Below, piece by piece: positions 6,256-14,466 of a stretch of 16,209 nt of DNA. The notes beneath the pieces were generated by a model. The model was not told the origin of the DNA. It saw only the letters and a list, made by a program, of their open reading frames with translations, and did not search any database. This stretch comes from Micromonosporaceae bacterium (GTDB lineage Bacteria; Actinomycetota; Actinomycetes; Mycobacteriales; Micromonosporaceae), in assembly GCA_017354595.1 (NCBI GenBank), contig JAFMQQ010000021.1, positions 1 to 16,209 on the forward strand, read 5' to 3'. Position 1 is the stretch's first letter. Each line of letters begins with the position of its first letter. A program made the position numbers and the translations under genes.

Positions 6256-9200
6256 GTGCACAGGCAGCTGACTTCTCGAATCGCGACCCTGGCTACTGTG
6301 GTCGTTCTTTGCGCTGCGGCTCCCCTCGCGGCAGGACCACCCGATCAGGCGACGGCGCAATCCTCGACCGGCGTCCCGATCTATCTGGATCCGTCATATT
6401 CGTTCGCCGAGCGCGCCGCCGACCTGGTGGCCCGGCTCACCCCGGCGCAGCGCGCGAGCCAACTGGTCTCCAGCCAGTCGCCCGCCATCACCAGCGCCCA
6501 GAACCCGTTGCTGACCGGGTACTTCGGCAACTCGGTGAGCACGCTCGGCGAGGCGGCGGGCAGCGGCGCCACGACCATCCTGGTCGGCTCGGTCGCCGGG
6601 ATGGTGGCGGGCAGCAAGCTGGTCATCGGTCCAGCCGGGACACCGGAGACGGTCACGGTCACGAACGTCGGTACCGGGCAACAGATCCCCACCACCCTGG
6701 CCGCGGACGCCGCGGCCGGCGACCCGGTCATCAAGGTGGCGTCGGTGGCGAATATCGTTGCCGGCGAACGGATCCGGCTCGACGCGGCGGGCAGCGCGAA
6801 CCAGGAGTTCGCGACCGTGCAGGCGGTCGGCACAGCGGGCGCGGACGGTACCGGCGTCACCCTGGCCGCGCCGCTGACCAAGCCGCACGCGGCCGGCGCG
6901 GTCGCGCAGGATCTCGGCAGCGGTGTAACCTTCGCGCCCCCGCTGTCCAAGGACCACGCCGGCGGCGCCGCGGTCACGACGCTGATCCAGGGCATCCCGG
7001 CGTACGGCTGGTGGAACGAGGCGCTGCACGGCATCAACGCCGAGTCGCTCAACCCGGCCGGCAACGCGGCCGCGCTGACCAACACCACGTCGTACCCGAT
7101 CGACCTGTCCCGGGCGGCGAGCTGGGATCCCGCCCTGACCTACCAGGTCGCCCAGGCCGAGTCGGACGAGGCGCGCGAGGTGGTCCGGCAGAACCGGCTC
7201 GACCTCGACTTCTACTCGCCGACCATCAACCTGGCCCGAGACCCGCGCTGGGGTCGCAACGACGAGTCCTACGGCGAGGATCCGCTGCTCGAGACGGCGG
7301 TCGCCGGTCAGTTCGTCAACGGCATGGAGGGCAAGGACCCCAACGGCCAGCTGCTGCCGGCCGGGGACGGGTTCTACAAGACGACGACCACGCTGAAGCA
7401 CTACGCGCTGAACAACACCGAGGGCTTCTCCAACGCGGACCCGAACGGGCGGCTGAACGGGTCGTCCAACGCCGACGACGAGGCGATCCGCGAGTACTAC
7501 ACGATGGCCTTCCGGAACATCGTTCAGGCGTACCAGAACGGCGCCATCATGAGCTCATACAACGAGATCAACGGGGTACCGTCGGCGGCGAACGCGTACC
7601 TGAACGACATCCTGATGCGCGAGACGTTCGGCTTCCAGGGGTACTTCACCGGCGACTGCGACGCGGTCAACGAGATCAACCAACGCCACCACTGGCAGCC
7701 GGACGGGCTCGGGCACGTAGCGTCCACAGTGGAGCAGTTCGCGTACACCCTGGGCGCCGGCGAGGACGCCGAGTGCAACGCGGGCTACAACGGTACCGGC
7801 AGCTACCGCGGCCCGGTCGCGCCATCGACGACCGCGGGCGGCGCGATGAACGCGATCGGCATGCAGATCACCACACCGACCGGTCTGGTGACCACCAACG
7901 ACCTGGACGTCTCGGCGACCCGGATCTTCACCAACCGGATGAAGCTCGGCGAGTTCGATCCCAACCAGTCGGTGCCGTGGCTGACCCAGGCGATCACGCG
8001 GGACCAGTCCTACGGCGTCTACCCGTGGAACAACGCGACCGCGCCGACGCAGACATCGGCCCGCCTCGATCTGGCCCGGCAGTCGGCCGACGCCTCCCTG
8101 GTGCTGCTGAAGAACGGCACGACCACCCGCAAGGACGGCAGCACCGGAAAGCTGTTGCCGATGCAGGTACCGGGCAGCGGCCCGTTCAAGGTGCTCGTGC
8201 TCGGCTACTACGGCAACAACTCCAACTTCTACCTGGGCGGCTACTCCTCGCCGCAGAGCCCCGCGGGTCAGGCCAACGAGGTGACGCCGTACGCGGGCAT
8301 CAAGGCCGCGATCCAGGCGAAGAACCCGTCCGCTCAGGTTGACTTCCTGCGCGGCTTCACCGACACCGGTACCAACGCCGGCAACTGCTGCGGCACGATC
8401 GACCCGGCCGCCGTGGCGGCCGCGGCCAACTACGACTACGTGGTCGTGTACGCCGGGATGGACTCGGCCGCCTCGGCCGGTACCACCGGCACCGAGGACC
8501 GGGACCGGACCTCGCTCGCGCTGCCCGGCCAGGAGGGCCAGCTGATCAGCCAGGTCTCCGCGGTCAACCCGAACACCATCGGCGTGATGGAGACGATCGG
8601 CCCGCAAGATGTCTCCTCCTTCGAGTCGACGACCCCGGCGATCCTGTGGAGCTCGTACAACGGGATGCGCAAGGGCGAGGCGCTGGCCGACGTGTTGCTC
8701 GGCGCGTACAACCCGAGCGGGCGCACACCTGAGACGTGGTACCAGAGCGTGGACCAGATCCCGAGCGTCTACAGCTACGCGCTGCGGCCGGTCGGTCCTA
8801 ACGGCCGGACCTACATGTACTTCAACGGCCCGGTCGCGTACCCGTTCGGGTACGGCCTGAGCTACACCGACTTCGGCTTCCGGAACCTGCGGGTCTCCGA
8901 CAGCCGCCCCTCCGCCGACGGCACGGTACAGGTCAGCGTCGATGTCACCAACACCGGCCCGCTCGACGGCAACGAGATCGTCCAGCTGTACGTGAACCAA
9001 CCGGACGCCGCCCCGTCGAAGGACCGCCCGCTCAAGCGGCTCGAAGGCTTCCAGAAGGTGTCCCTGAAGGCGGGTCAGACAAAGACCATCACGCTGCCGA
9101 TCAGGATCGCCGATCTCGCCTTCTACAACGAAACGGACCAGCGGTTCGAGGTCGACCAGGGTGCGTACGGCATCCAGATCGCCACCTCCAGCGCCGACGC

Positions 9201-10452
9201 GGACATCAAGGCGGAGCAGACCATCAATGTCAGTGGCGCGCTGACCCCGCGGCCGAACGTACTGACCGCGAAGCCGCGCATCCTGGCCACCGACAACCAG
9301 CGCGGCATCTCGCAACGCGTGCTGTTCCCCGAGGGCGTCACGATCGACCCCGGCCTGACCGTCGCGATGGACGACGACAGCCTGTACGGCTGGATCGAGC
9401 CGGGGCAGAGCAAGGCGTTCCCACCCGGAATGACGTTCAGGTACTCCAGCAACCGGCCGGGTGTCGTATCGGTGGACGACGAGGGAGTCATCCGTACCCG
9501 GGCCAATGGCGCGGCGACGATCACGGCGACGGTGAAGTATCGCGGCCAGACCACCTCGACCTCGTTCGTGGTGCGGGTCGTCTCCGACCTGGGCAGCCTG
9601 AAGGTCGACGGGAAGCAGCTGGCCGGATTCAATCCCGACGTGACCAACTACGACGTGGTGGTACCCGACGGCGCGACCTCGGTGCCACAGATCAGCGCCA
9701 GCGCACCCACCGGTACCGTCGCCGTCACCCAGGCCACCTCGGTCCCCGGGGTCGCCACGGTGACCTCGACCGGACCCGACGGCATCGTCGCGAAATACAC
9801 CGTGAACTTCGCCCGGCAGGTGGAGAGCGACCAGTTCGACGGTGCGACGCTCGGTGCGCAGTGGCACTGGGTCCGGGAGGCGCCGGGCGATTGGAGCCTG
9901 TCCAGCAACCCGGGTTCGCTGACCATCACACCGACAACCGGCGACCTGACAACCACCACGAACACCGCACAGAACGTGCTGCTCCAGCCGGCGCTCGGCG
10001 ACTGGACCCAGACCACCAGGCTCACCTTCGACCACCGCCCGGATGCGGCGACCCAACAGGGCGGGATCATCGCGTACCAGGACGACGACAACTACCTGAA
10101 GTTCGACCTCGAAGCGACCTCGACCGCCAACATCCAGTTCAATACGTCGCTGGAAGACACTCTCAACGGTGTCCAGGTCAACCAGACCCTGAACACGCTG
10201 CCGGCCAACGCGATCCTGCCGGACAGCAACACCATCTGGCTGCGGATGACCAAGAGCGGGGCGCGGTACGCCACCTTCTACTCCGTCGACGGACAGACCT
10301 GGGTCCCGGTCTGGAGCACCGGCGCGACGCTTCGCAACCCGCAGGTCGGTGTGTTCGCGTACAACCGGGCCGGAACAACGACCGACCTCCACGCCGCATT
10401 CGACTTCTTCGATGTCACTGGGAGCGGACCGCAGCCGACCCCGCACGGGTAG
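6256..10452 (+). CDS. Secreted multidomain GH3 beta-xylosidase-like glycosidase
   Basis: This 1398-residue secreted enzyme probably releases xylose or other sugars from oligosaccharides. Residues 1-36 look like a signal peptide. The GH3 N-domain begins at SFAERAADLVARLTPAQR; after an inserted repeat module (about 97-243) it resumes at IPAYGWWNEALHGIN (247 on), then has DPRWGRNDESYGEDP, TLKHYALNN (Lys381-His382) and TGDCDAV with the likely nucleophile Asp467. The C-domain carries GTEDRDRTSLALPGQ, with Glu747 a candidate acid/base. Next come a fibronectin-III-like domain (876-982), a Big-2-like Ig domain (about 1000-1108), a cadherin-like beta-sandwich (about 1111-1189) and a concanavalin-like domain of the GH43 C-terminal/DUF1349 type (1192-1398). 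GTG at 6256 follows GAGGAGG by 5 bases; the longer open frame to 5587 only shadows lipB. Typical GH3 xylosidases have 700-900 residues. Exact substrate is uncertain. Confidence 0.93.
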   Translation: MHRQLTSRIATLATVVVLCAAAPLAAGPPDQATAQSSTGVPIYLDPSYSFAERAADLVARLTPAQRASQLVSSQSPAITSAQNPLLTGYFGNSVSTLGEAAGSGATTILVGSVAGMVAGSKLVIGPAGTPETVTVTNVGTGQQIPTTLAADAAAGDPVIKVASVANIVAGERIRLDAAGSANQEFATVQAVGTAGADGTGVTLAAPLTKPHAAGAVAQDLGSGVTFAPPLSKDHAGGAAVTTLIQGIPAYGWWNEALHGINAESLNPAGNAAALTNTTSYPIDLSRAASWDPALTYQVAQAESDEAREVVRQNRLDLDFYSPTINLARDPRWGRNDESYGEDPLLETAVAGQFVNGMEGKDPNGQLLPAGDGFYKTTTTLKHYALNNTEGFSNADPNGRLNGSSNADDEAIREYYTMAFRNIVQAYQNGAIMSSYNEINGVPSAANAYLNDILMRETFGFQGYFTGDCDAVNEINQRHHWQPDGLGHVASTVEQFAYTLGAGEDAECNAGYNGTGSYRGPVAPSTTAGGAMNAIGMQITTPTGLVTTNDLDVSATRIFTNRMKLGEFDPNQSVPWLTQAITRDQSYGVYPWNNATAPTQTSARLDLARQSADASLVLLKNGTTTRKDGSTGKLLPMQVPGSGPFKVLVLGYYGNNSNFYLGGYSSPQSPAGQANEVTPYAGIKAAIQAKNPSAQVDFLRGFTDTGTNAGNCCGTIDPAAVAAAANYDYVVVYAGMDSAASAGTTGTEDRDRTSLALPGQEGQLISQVSAVNPNTIGVMETIGPQDVSSFESTTPAILWSSYNGMRKGEALADVLLGAYNPSGRTPETWYQSVDQIPSVYSYALRPVGPNGRTYMYFNGPVAYPFGYGLSYTDFGFRNLRVSDSRPSADGTVQVSVDVTNTGPLDGNEIVQLYVNQPDAAPSKDRPLKRLEGFQKVSLKAGQTKTITLPIRIADLAFYNETDQRFEVDQGAYGIQIATSSADADIKAEQTINVSGALTPRPNVLTAKPRILATDNQRGISQRVLFPEGVTIDPGLTVAMDDDSLYGWIEPGQSKAFPPGMTFRYSSNRPGVVSVDDEGVIRTRANGAATITATVKYRGQTTSTSFVVRVVSDLGSLKVDGKQLAGFNPDVTNYDVVVPDGATSVPQISASAPTGTVAVTQATSVPGVATVTSTGPDGIVAKYTVNFARQVESDQFDGATLGAQWHWVREAPGDWSLSSNPGSLTITPTTGDLTTTTNTAQNVLLQPALGDWTQTTRLTFDHRPDAATQQGGIIAYQDDDNYLKFDLEATSTANIQFNTSLEDTLNGVQVNQTLNTLPANAILPDSNTIWLRMTKSGARYATFYSVDGQTWVPVWSTGATLRNPQVGVFAYNRAGTTTDLHAAFDFFDVTGSGPQPTPHG
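6544..6984 (+). other. Repeat module inserted in the GH3 N-domain
   Basis: Residues about 97-243 of the GH3 protein are not part of the catalytic fold. They contain two related units with the pattern 'I.V.SVA..VAG..L.I..AG....(E)..TV..VGT', one at GATTILVGSVAGMVAGSKL and one at GDPVIKVASVANIVAGERI, and two copies of the trailer pattern 'GSGVTFAPPLSKDHAGGAAV' / 'GTGVTLAAPLTKPHAAGAV'. Such beta-rich modules occur in other actinobacterial secreted glycosidases, mostly between domains. Here the module sits ahead of the conserved IPAYGWWNEALHG strand. Boundaries are approximate. Confidence 0.7.
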
Positions 10453-10500
10453 AACCGGTGGCTGAACTGGTTCGTCTTCGACGCTTCTTGAGGAGGCACC

Positions 10501-12651
10501 GTGAAGAAGAGACTCGCGGCAGCCGGCGTCGCGCTGGCGTTCGTGCTCACGTCGCTGGTCGGTCCCGGCCGGGCCGCGGCGGTCGACCTCTCCCTTCCGT
10601 CGCTGTGGCAGGCGTACCAGGGCTACTTCACCATGGGTACGTTCGGCGCCTGGAGCAGCCCGCAGGCGCTGTACCACTACCGCTCCAACGCCCTGCCCAA
10701 CGAACTCAAGCTGGACAGCCAGATCGGCACCAGCAGCACCAACAGCCTGTCCCGCCAGGCGTACGTCGCCGCGGTGGCATCGATCGATGCCGACCCGACC
10801 CTCGACGACCAGCAGAAGGCGGCCGCAATCGAACAGGCCAACGAGGCGATCGTCCTGCAGCCGACCACACTGCCATTCCAGGCCGAGGGGATCCTGCAGG
10901 CGATCGAGGCGTACAACGCCGCGAACAACCTCCCGGACGACCAGAAGAAGGTGGTACGCGCGCATGTGCTGGCCTGGCACGGCGGGCAGCAACCCAACTG
11001 GTTCTTCTGCAACGGCTTCGTCTACAACGCGGCGAGCCCGGACTGGGCCAGCCCGGCGACGATGCTGAAGCGGTTGGACAACTACATCCACCTGATGATG
11101 AACAAATACGCCCGCTACTCCGACATCATCGTCTCCTGGGACGTGGTGAACGAGGCGGTCGATGACTACACCGGCCAGATCCGCAACGCGGACGACCCGC
11201 AGGTCAGCCAGTGGGGCCGGATCTTCCGGCGGCCCGATCTGGACAGCGATCCTGACGCGCGGCTGTTCGCGGAGTCGGTCTGGGTCCGGCAGGCGTTCGA
11301 GTCGGCCCGCAGGTGGTCCAACGCGGCCGGGGTGCACTGGAAGCTCTACTACAACGACTTCCAGGACTCCAACAAGCTCTACGAACCCAAGATGAGCCAG
11401 ACCATCAAGATGCTCAAGCCGATCCACGACGCGGGCAACATCGACGGGTACGGGATGCAGGGCCGCCTTGCCTGGGCGTACCCGTCGATGGCCCAACTCA
11501 AGCAGCAGATCGACCTCGGCCTCACCGTGGCGGACGAGATCTCCATCTCCGAGTCCGACATCCGCAGCGACTACGAGCCCAACCCGGATTACGACCCGAC
11601 TCAGCCGACCCGCCGGGTGACCGCGGCCGACGCGGCCGACCCCGCGCACCAGTGGCCGACCTTCGGGTCGTGCTCGTGGAACCTGGTGTCGCAGGCGAAC
11701 GGCAACACGTTCGATGTGTGCAACTCGCCGGTACGCCGCATCCCGGCCTGGGGCACCGGCGCGAACAACACCCTGGCGAACAGCCCCGACATCATGAAGA
11801 AGCAGGCGGACTTCGCCGCGGACTGGATGGACCTGCTGCTGTCGTACCAGGGCAGAATCAAGTACTACGACTGGGACGGCACTTCGGACGCGGCCACATT
11901 CAACCGGACCACCGGCGGACACCTGTGGTCGGGCCTGCCCGGCAACCCGGAGAAGTACTCCTTCTTCGCGGTGCTCGGTGCCCCGGCCCGGGCGCACCTG
12001 CGGGACGCGATCCAGCGCGCCGACGCGATCGACCCGTCACCGTACACAATGGAGAGTTGGCAGCGCGTGCTGGACGCGCGCGCGGCCGCAGCGGCACTGG
12101 TCGATGTACGGATCTACACGATCGACGGCGTCAACGCGGTGACCGGTGCGACCGCCGCACTCACCGATGCGATCGATCGGCTTGAGCGCGATACGACACC
12201 GCCGGTGGTCAGCTACACCGGCAACGCCGGCACATACACCGTCGACCAGACCGTCTCGATCCAATGCGGGGCAAGCGATCCGGACGGCTTCGGTATCGCC
12301 GCCACCACCTGTGCCGACATCAGCGGTGCGGCCTACTCGTTCGGCCTGGGCGCCCACGGCTACAGCGCCAGCGCCACCGAGGTCTCCGGCAATGTCGGTA
12401 CTGGATCGACAACCTTCACGGTGACCGTCACCTTCACCTCGCTGGACAACCTGGTGCGAAGGTTCAGTACCGATCCCGAAGTCACCGCGGGGTTGGGTGA
12501 CAAGCTGGCCGCGGCGGCGGGCAGCAGCAACCCGAGGGCCCGGGACAACCAGCTCGAGGCCTTCATCAACCAGGTCGACGCGTCGACCGGAAAGGCACTT
12601 ACCACGGATCAGGCCGCGGTGCTCATCCCGCTGGCGCAGGCGCTCGAGTAA
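10501..12651 (+). CDS. Secreted GH10 endo-1,4-beta-xylanase-like enzyme with FIVAR and FIMAH domains
   Basis: This 716-residue secreted protein should cut the xylan backbone internally. Residues 1-26 form a signal peptide (MKKRLAAAGVALAFVLTSLV...). The GH10 barrel shows the AWHGGQQPNWFF strand, the acid/base motif DVVNEAVDD (Glu218) and the nucleophile motif ISESDIRS (Glu351). After the nucleophile lies an insertion of about 70 residues with two cysteines (GSCSW, DVCNS) before the barrel resumes at KQADFAADWMDLLLSYQG and YYDWDG. Then follow a FIVAR-like helical segment (about 512-562), an Ig-like segment that starts DTTPPVVSYTG (about 565-640) and a FIMAH-like C-terminal helical domain that ends TDQAAVLIPLAQALE. 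GTG at 10501 follows AGGAGG by 4 bases, 48 bases after the GH3 stop, so the two genes form an operon. Confidence 0.9.
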   Translation: MKKRLAAAGVALAFVLTSLVGPGRAAAVDLSLPSLWQAYQGYFTMGTFGAWSSPQALYHYRSNALPNELKLDSQIGTSSTNSLSRQAYVAAVASIDADPTLDDQQKAAAIEQANEAIVLQPTTLPFQAEGILQAIEAYNAANNLPDDQKKVVRAHVLAWHGGQQPNWFFCNGFVYNAASPDWASPATMLKRLDNYIHLMMNKYARYSDIIVSWDVVNEAVDDYTGQIRNADDPQVSQWGRIFRRPDLDSDPDARLFAESVWVRQAFESARRWSNAAGVHWKLYYNDFQDSNKLYEPKMSQTIKMLKPIHDAGNIDGYGMQGRLAWAYPSMAQLKQQIDLGLTVADEISISESDIRSDYEPNPDYDPTQPTRRVTAADAADPAHQWPTFGSCSWNLVSQANGNTFDVCNSPVRRIPAWGTGANNTLANSPDIMKKQADFAADWMDLLLSYQGRIKYYDWDGTSDAATFNRTTGGHLWSGLPGNPEKYSFFAVLGAPARAHLRDAIQRADAIDPSPYTMESWQRVLDARAAAAALVDVRIYTIDGVNAVTGATAALTDAIDRLERDTTPPVVSYTGNAGTYTVDQTVSIQCGASDPDGFGIAATTCADISGAAYSFGLGAHGYSASATEVSGNVGTGSTTFTVTVTFTSLDNLVRRFSTDPEVTAGLGDKLAAAAGSSNPRARDNQLEAFINQVDASTGKALTTDQAAVLIPLAQALE

Positions 12652-14464
12652 GGCTGGCCGGAACCCGCCAGAGCCAGACGTCCTCGACCCGTTGCGGTGG
12701 GCCGAACAGCGCGGTCGCCGCGCGCAGCAACTGTCCCCGGTACGGTGTCCAGCAGCTGCCCGCGCCACCGTCAGAGAGCACGATCAACCCAGCCTTCCAG
12801 TACGCCAGGTCGATCCGGGCCTGCTCGCGGTCTGCCGCCGTGATGACCGGTTGCGCGCCGGTCAGCGCGATGTTCATCAGCAGCGCCATGGTGGGTCGGG
12901 GGATCGGGCCGATCTGGCTGCGCCCGTCCGGCCCCGGTCCGAGGAAGAAGCCGGCCGGGATGGCGAAGCCGAAGTGGGTCGCGGTCTGCCACCGTTGCCC
13001 GTCCGGCAGTACGTCCAGTGGCAACGGTACCGGCACCAGCGTCTGTCCACTATGGATGTACCGGCGCCAGGTGCCGTCGGAGAAGAACTGTGGCACCGGG
13101 TCCCGGTCGGCGGTGGGTACCGGCAGCGGCAGGATCGGCAGCAGCGCCAGGGCGGCGGCCGCGGCCAGCAGGCGACGGGTGGCCACCCGGGTTGGGGGAG
13201 CGGCGAGTATCCGTTCCACCGCGAAGGCGAGCAGCACACCGACGATCGGGATCAGGAGCAGGTCCAGCCGGGCCGGCAGCGCGGAGTCGAAGACCGGCAG
13301 GTGGCGCAGCAGCGCGTACGGCAGTGGAATCGGGGTGGATGGGCCGCCGATGTGCAGCCGCGGGCCGAGCGCGAGTACGGCGACCACGATCGCGGTCAGC
13401 GCCAGTGCCCGTACCTCCACCCGGTGCCACAGCTTCACCGCGCTGAGCACGGCGAGCGCGAGCAGCACCGGCCCGAAGAATGTGGTCTCCTCGGTGAGGT
13501 TGGCCGCCAGCTTCACCCAGGCTCCGGCGGCGCCGGCAAGCGACTGGTGCGGGAAGGCCACCAGGGAGGCCAGGTCCTCGGAGTGGATCCGCTGGTCGAA
13601 GCCGATCCCGTGGTACCGCCGCGGCCCGGCGAACTGCATCCACAGTGGATAGCCGAGGGGTACCGCGGCTACCACGGTGGCGACGCCCAGCCCGCGCAGG
13701 AACCGGGGTGCGGCGGCGCGCGCCGCGGCCCGCCGGTACAGCGCCAGGAAGAGCACCAGCAGCGCGCAGCCGAAGGCGACGAAGAAGAGCATCTCCGCGC
13801 CGATCGAGTATTCGGCGGTGACCAGCAGGCCGAGAATGACGCCGTCCCGCCATCCCCGGCCGGGCGGATCTCCGCCCCGGTCCGGTACGCCGGCCAGCCG
13901 CAGCAGCCGCCACACGATGAACGGCACCAGGAACTGACCGGTGAAATTGAGGTGTCCGTTGGCGTGCGACACGATCCCCGGCGCGAAGCCACTGAACAGC
14001 CCGCCGACCACCGCCGCGGCCGGCCGGCGCACCAGGTGCCGGGAGAGCAGGTGGTACCACGCGTACGGAGTCAGCGCCAGATTCAGGGTGAGCACCAGCG
14101 CGAACGAGACCGGGGCGCCGAGCGTCAGGGTGACCGGGGCGAGCAGCGTGCCGACGAGGATCGTCGAGGTGTTCACTGCGAGATTGACCCCGTCCGGCAC
14201 GTTCAGCAGCGTCGTCCACAGTGGATTCTGCAGGTGCGTCAGCGCGTGCGCCTGGTAGCCGAGCAGCCACTCGAACAGCGCCTGGTCGCTCCAGTTGCGA
14301 GCCACCTCACGGTGTGTCGGCTCCAGCCACAAGCCACTGGTCAGGTACAGCGCGCCGGCGAGGCATGCCGCCGCGACCAGCAGGTCCACACGCGACAGTC
14401 GCCGCCGGCGCGCGGCCCTTGCGGTACCGGTCAGCGGGGCGGGCGCCTGCTGCGCCAGGGACAT
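12623..14464 (-). CDS. Polytopic membrane protein, possible GT-C-type glycosyltransferase
   Basis: This 613-residue protein has a basic cytoplasmic N-terminus (RAARRRRLSRVD), a first helix at about 27-45, a long external loop, and about ten more helices up to residue 440, followed by a soluble C-terminal domain of about 170 residues. The first loop has WSDQALFEWLLGYQAHAL (Asp60) and NVPDGVNLAVNTS. Acidic residues in the first extracytoplasmic loop are typical of GT-C enzymes that use polyprenyl-phosphate sugars, so such a role is plausible but not shown. Similar proteins are widespread in actinobacteria as uncharacterised membrane proteins. ATG at 14464 lies 2 bases after the TIGR01777 stop, with GAGGG 6 bases ahead, so the two genes are co-transcribed. 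Its 3' end overlaps the convergent GH10 gene by 29 bp. Confidence 0.8.
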   Translation of the reverse strand: MSLAQQAPAPLTGTARAARRRRLSRVDLLVAAACLAGALYLTSGLWLEPTHREVARNWSDQALFEWLLGYQAHALTHLQNPLWTTLLNVPDGVNLAVNTSTILVGTLLAPVTLTLGAPVSFALVLTLNLALTPYAWYHLLSRHLVRRPAAAVVGGLFSGFAPGIVSHANGHLNFTGQFLVPFIVWRLLRLAGVPDRGGDPPGRGWRDGVILGLLVTAEYSIGAEMLFFVAFGCALLVLFLALYRRAAARAAAPRFLRGLGVATVVAAVPLGYPLWMQFAGPRRYHGIGFDQRIHSEDLASLVAFPHQSLAGAAGAWVKLAANLTEETTFFGPVLLALAVLSAVKLWHRVEVRALALTAIVVAVLALGPRLHIGGPSTPIPLPYALLRHLPVFDSALPARLDLLLIPIVGVLLAFAVERILAAPPTRVATRRLLAAAAALALLPILPLPVPTADRDPVPQFFSDGTWRRYIHSGQTLVPVPLPLDVLPDGQRWQTATHFGFAIPAGFFLGPGPDGRSQIGPIPRPTMALLMNIALTGAQPVITAADREQARIDLAYWKAGLIVLSDGGAGSCWTPYRGQLLRAATALFGPPQRVEDVWLWRVPASLTRAPAPAG

Positions 14465-14466
14465 GG

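Noticed and set aside
6274..6330. Lipoprotein signal at the cysteine of VVVLCAAAP in the GH3 protein
   Set aside because: The residue before the cysteine is Leu, not Gly, Ala or Ser, so no lipobox; an ordinary secretion signal fits better.
6055..6360. Upstream extension of lipB by 102 codons
   Set aside because: It overlaps the GH3 promoter, ribosome binding site and signal peptide codons, and LipB proteins begin near VTSTSVMDVRRLG.
7555..11997. A 1480-codon open frame on the minus strand under GH3 and GH10
   Set aside because: It is antisense to two genes with clear catalytic motifs. Long open shadows are normal in GC-rich DNA, and its translation is low-complexity Arg/Val/Gly-rich with no family signature.
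5325..14466. Mobile element that brought the GH3-GH10 genes
   Set aside because: No transposase, integrase, tRNA gene, direct repeat or terminal inverted repeat was seen at the borders, so only an insertion relative to the known gene order can be claimed.
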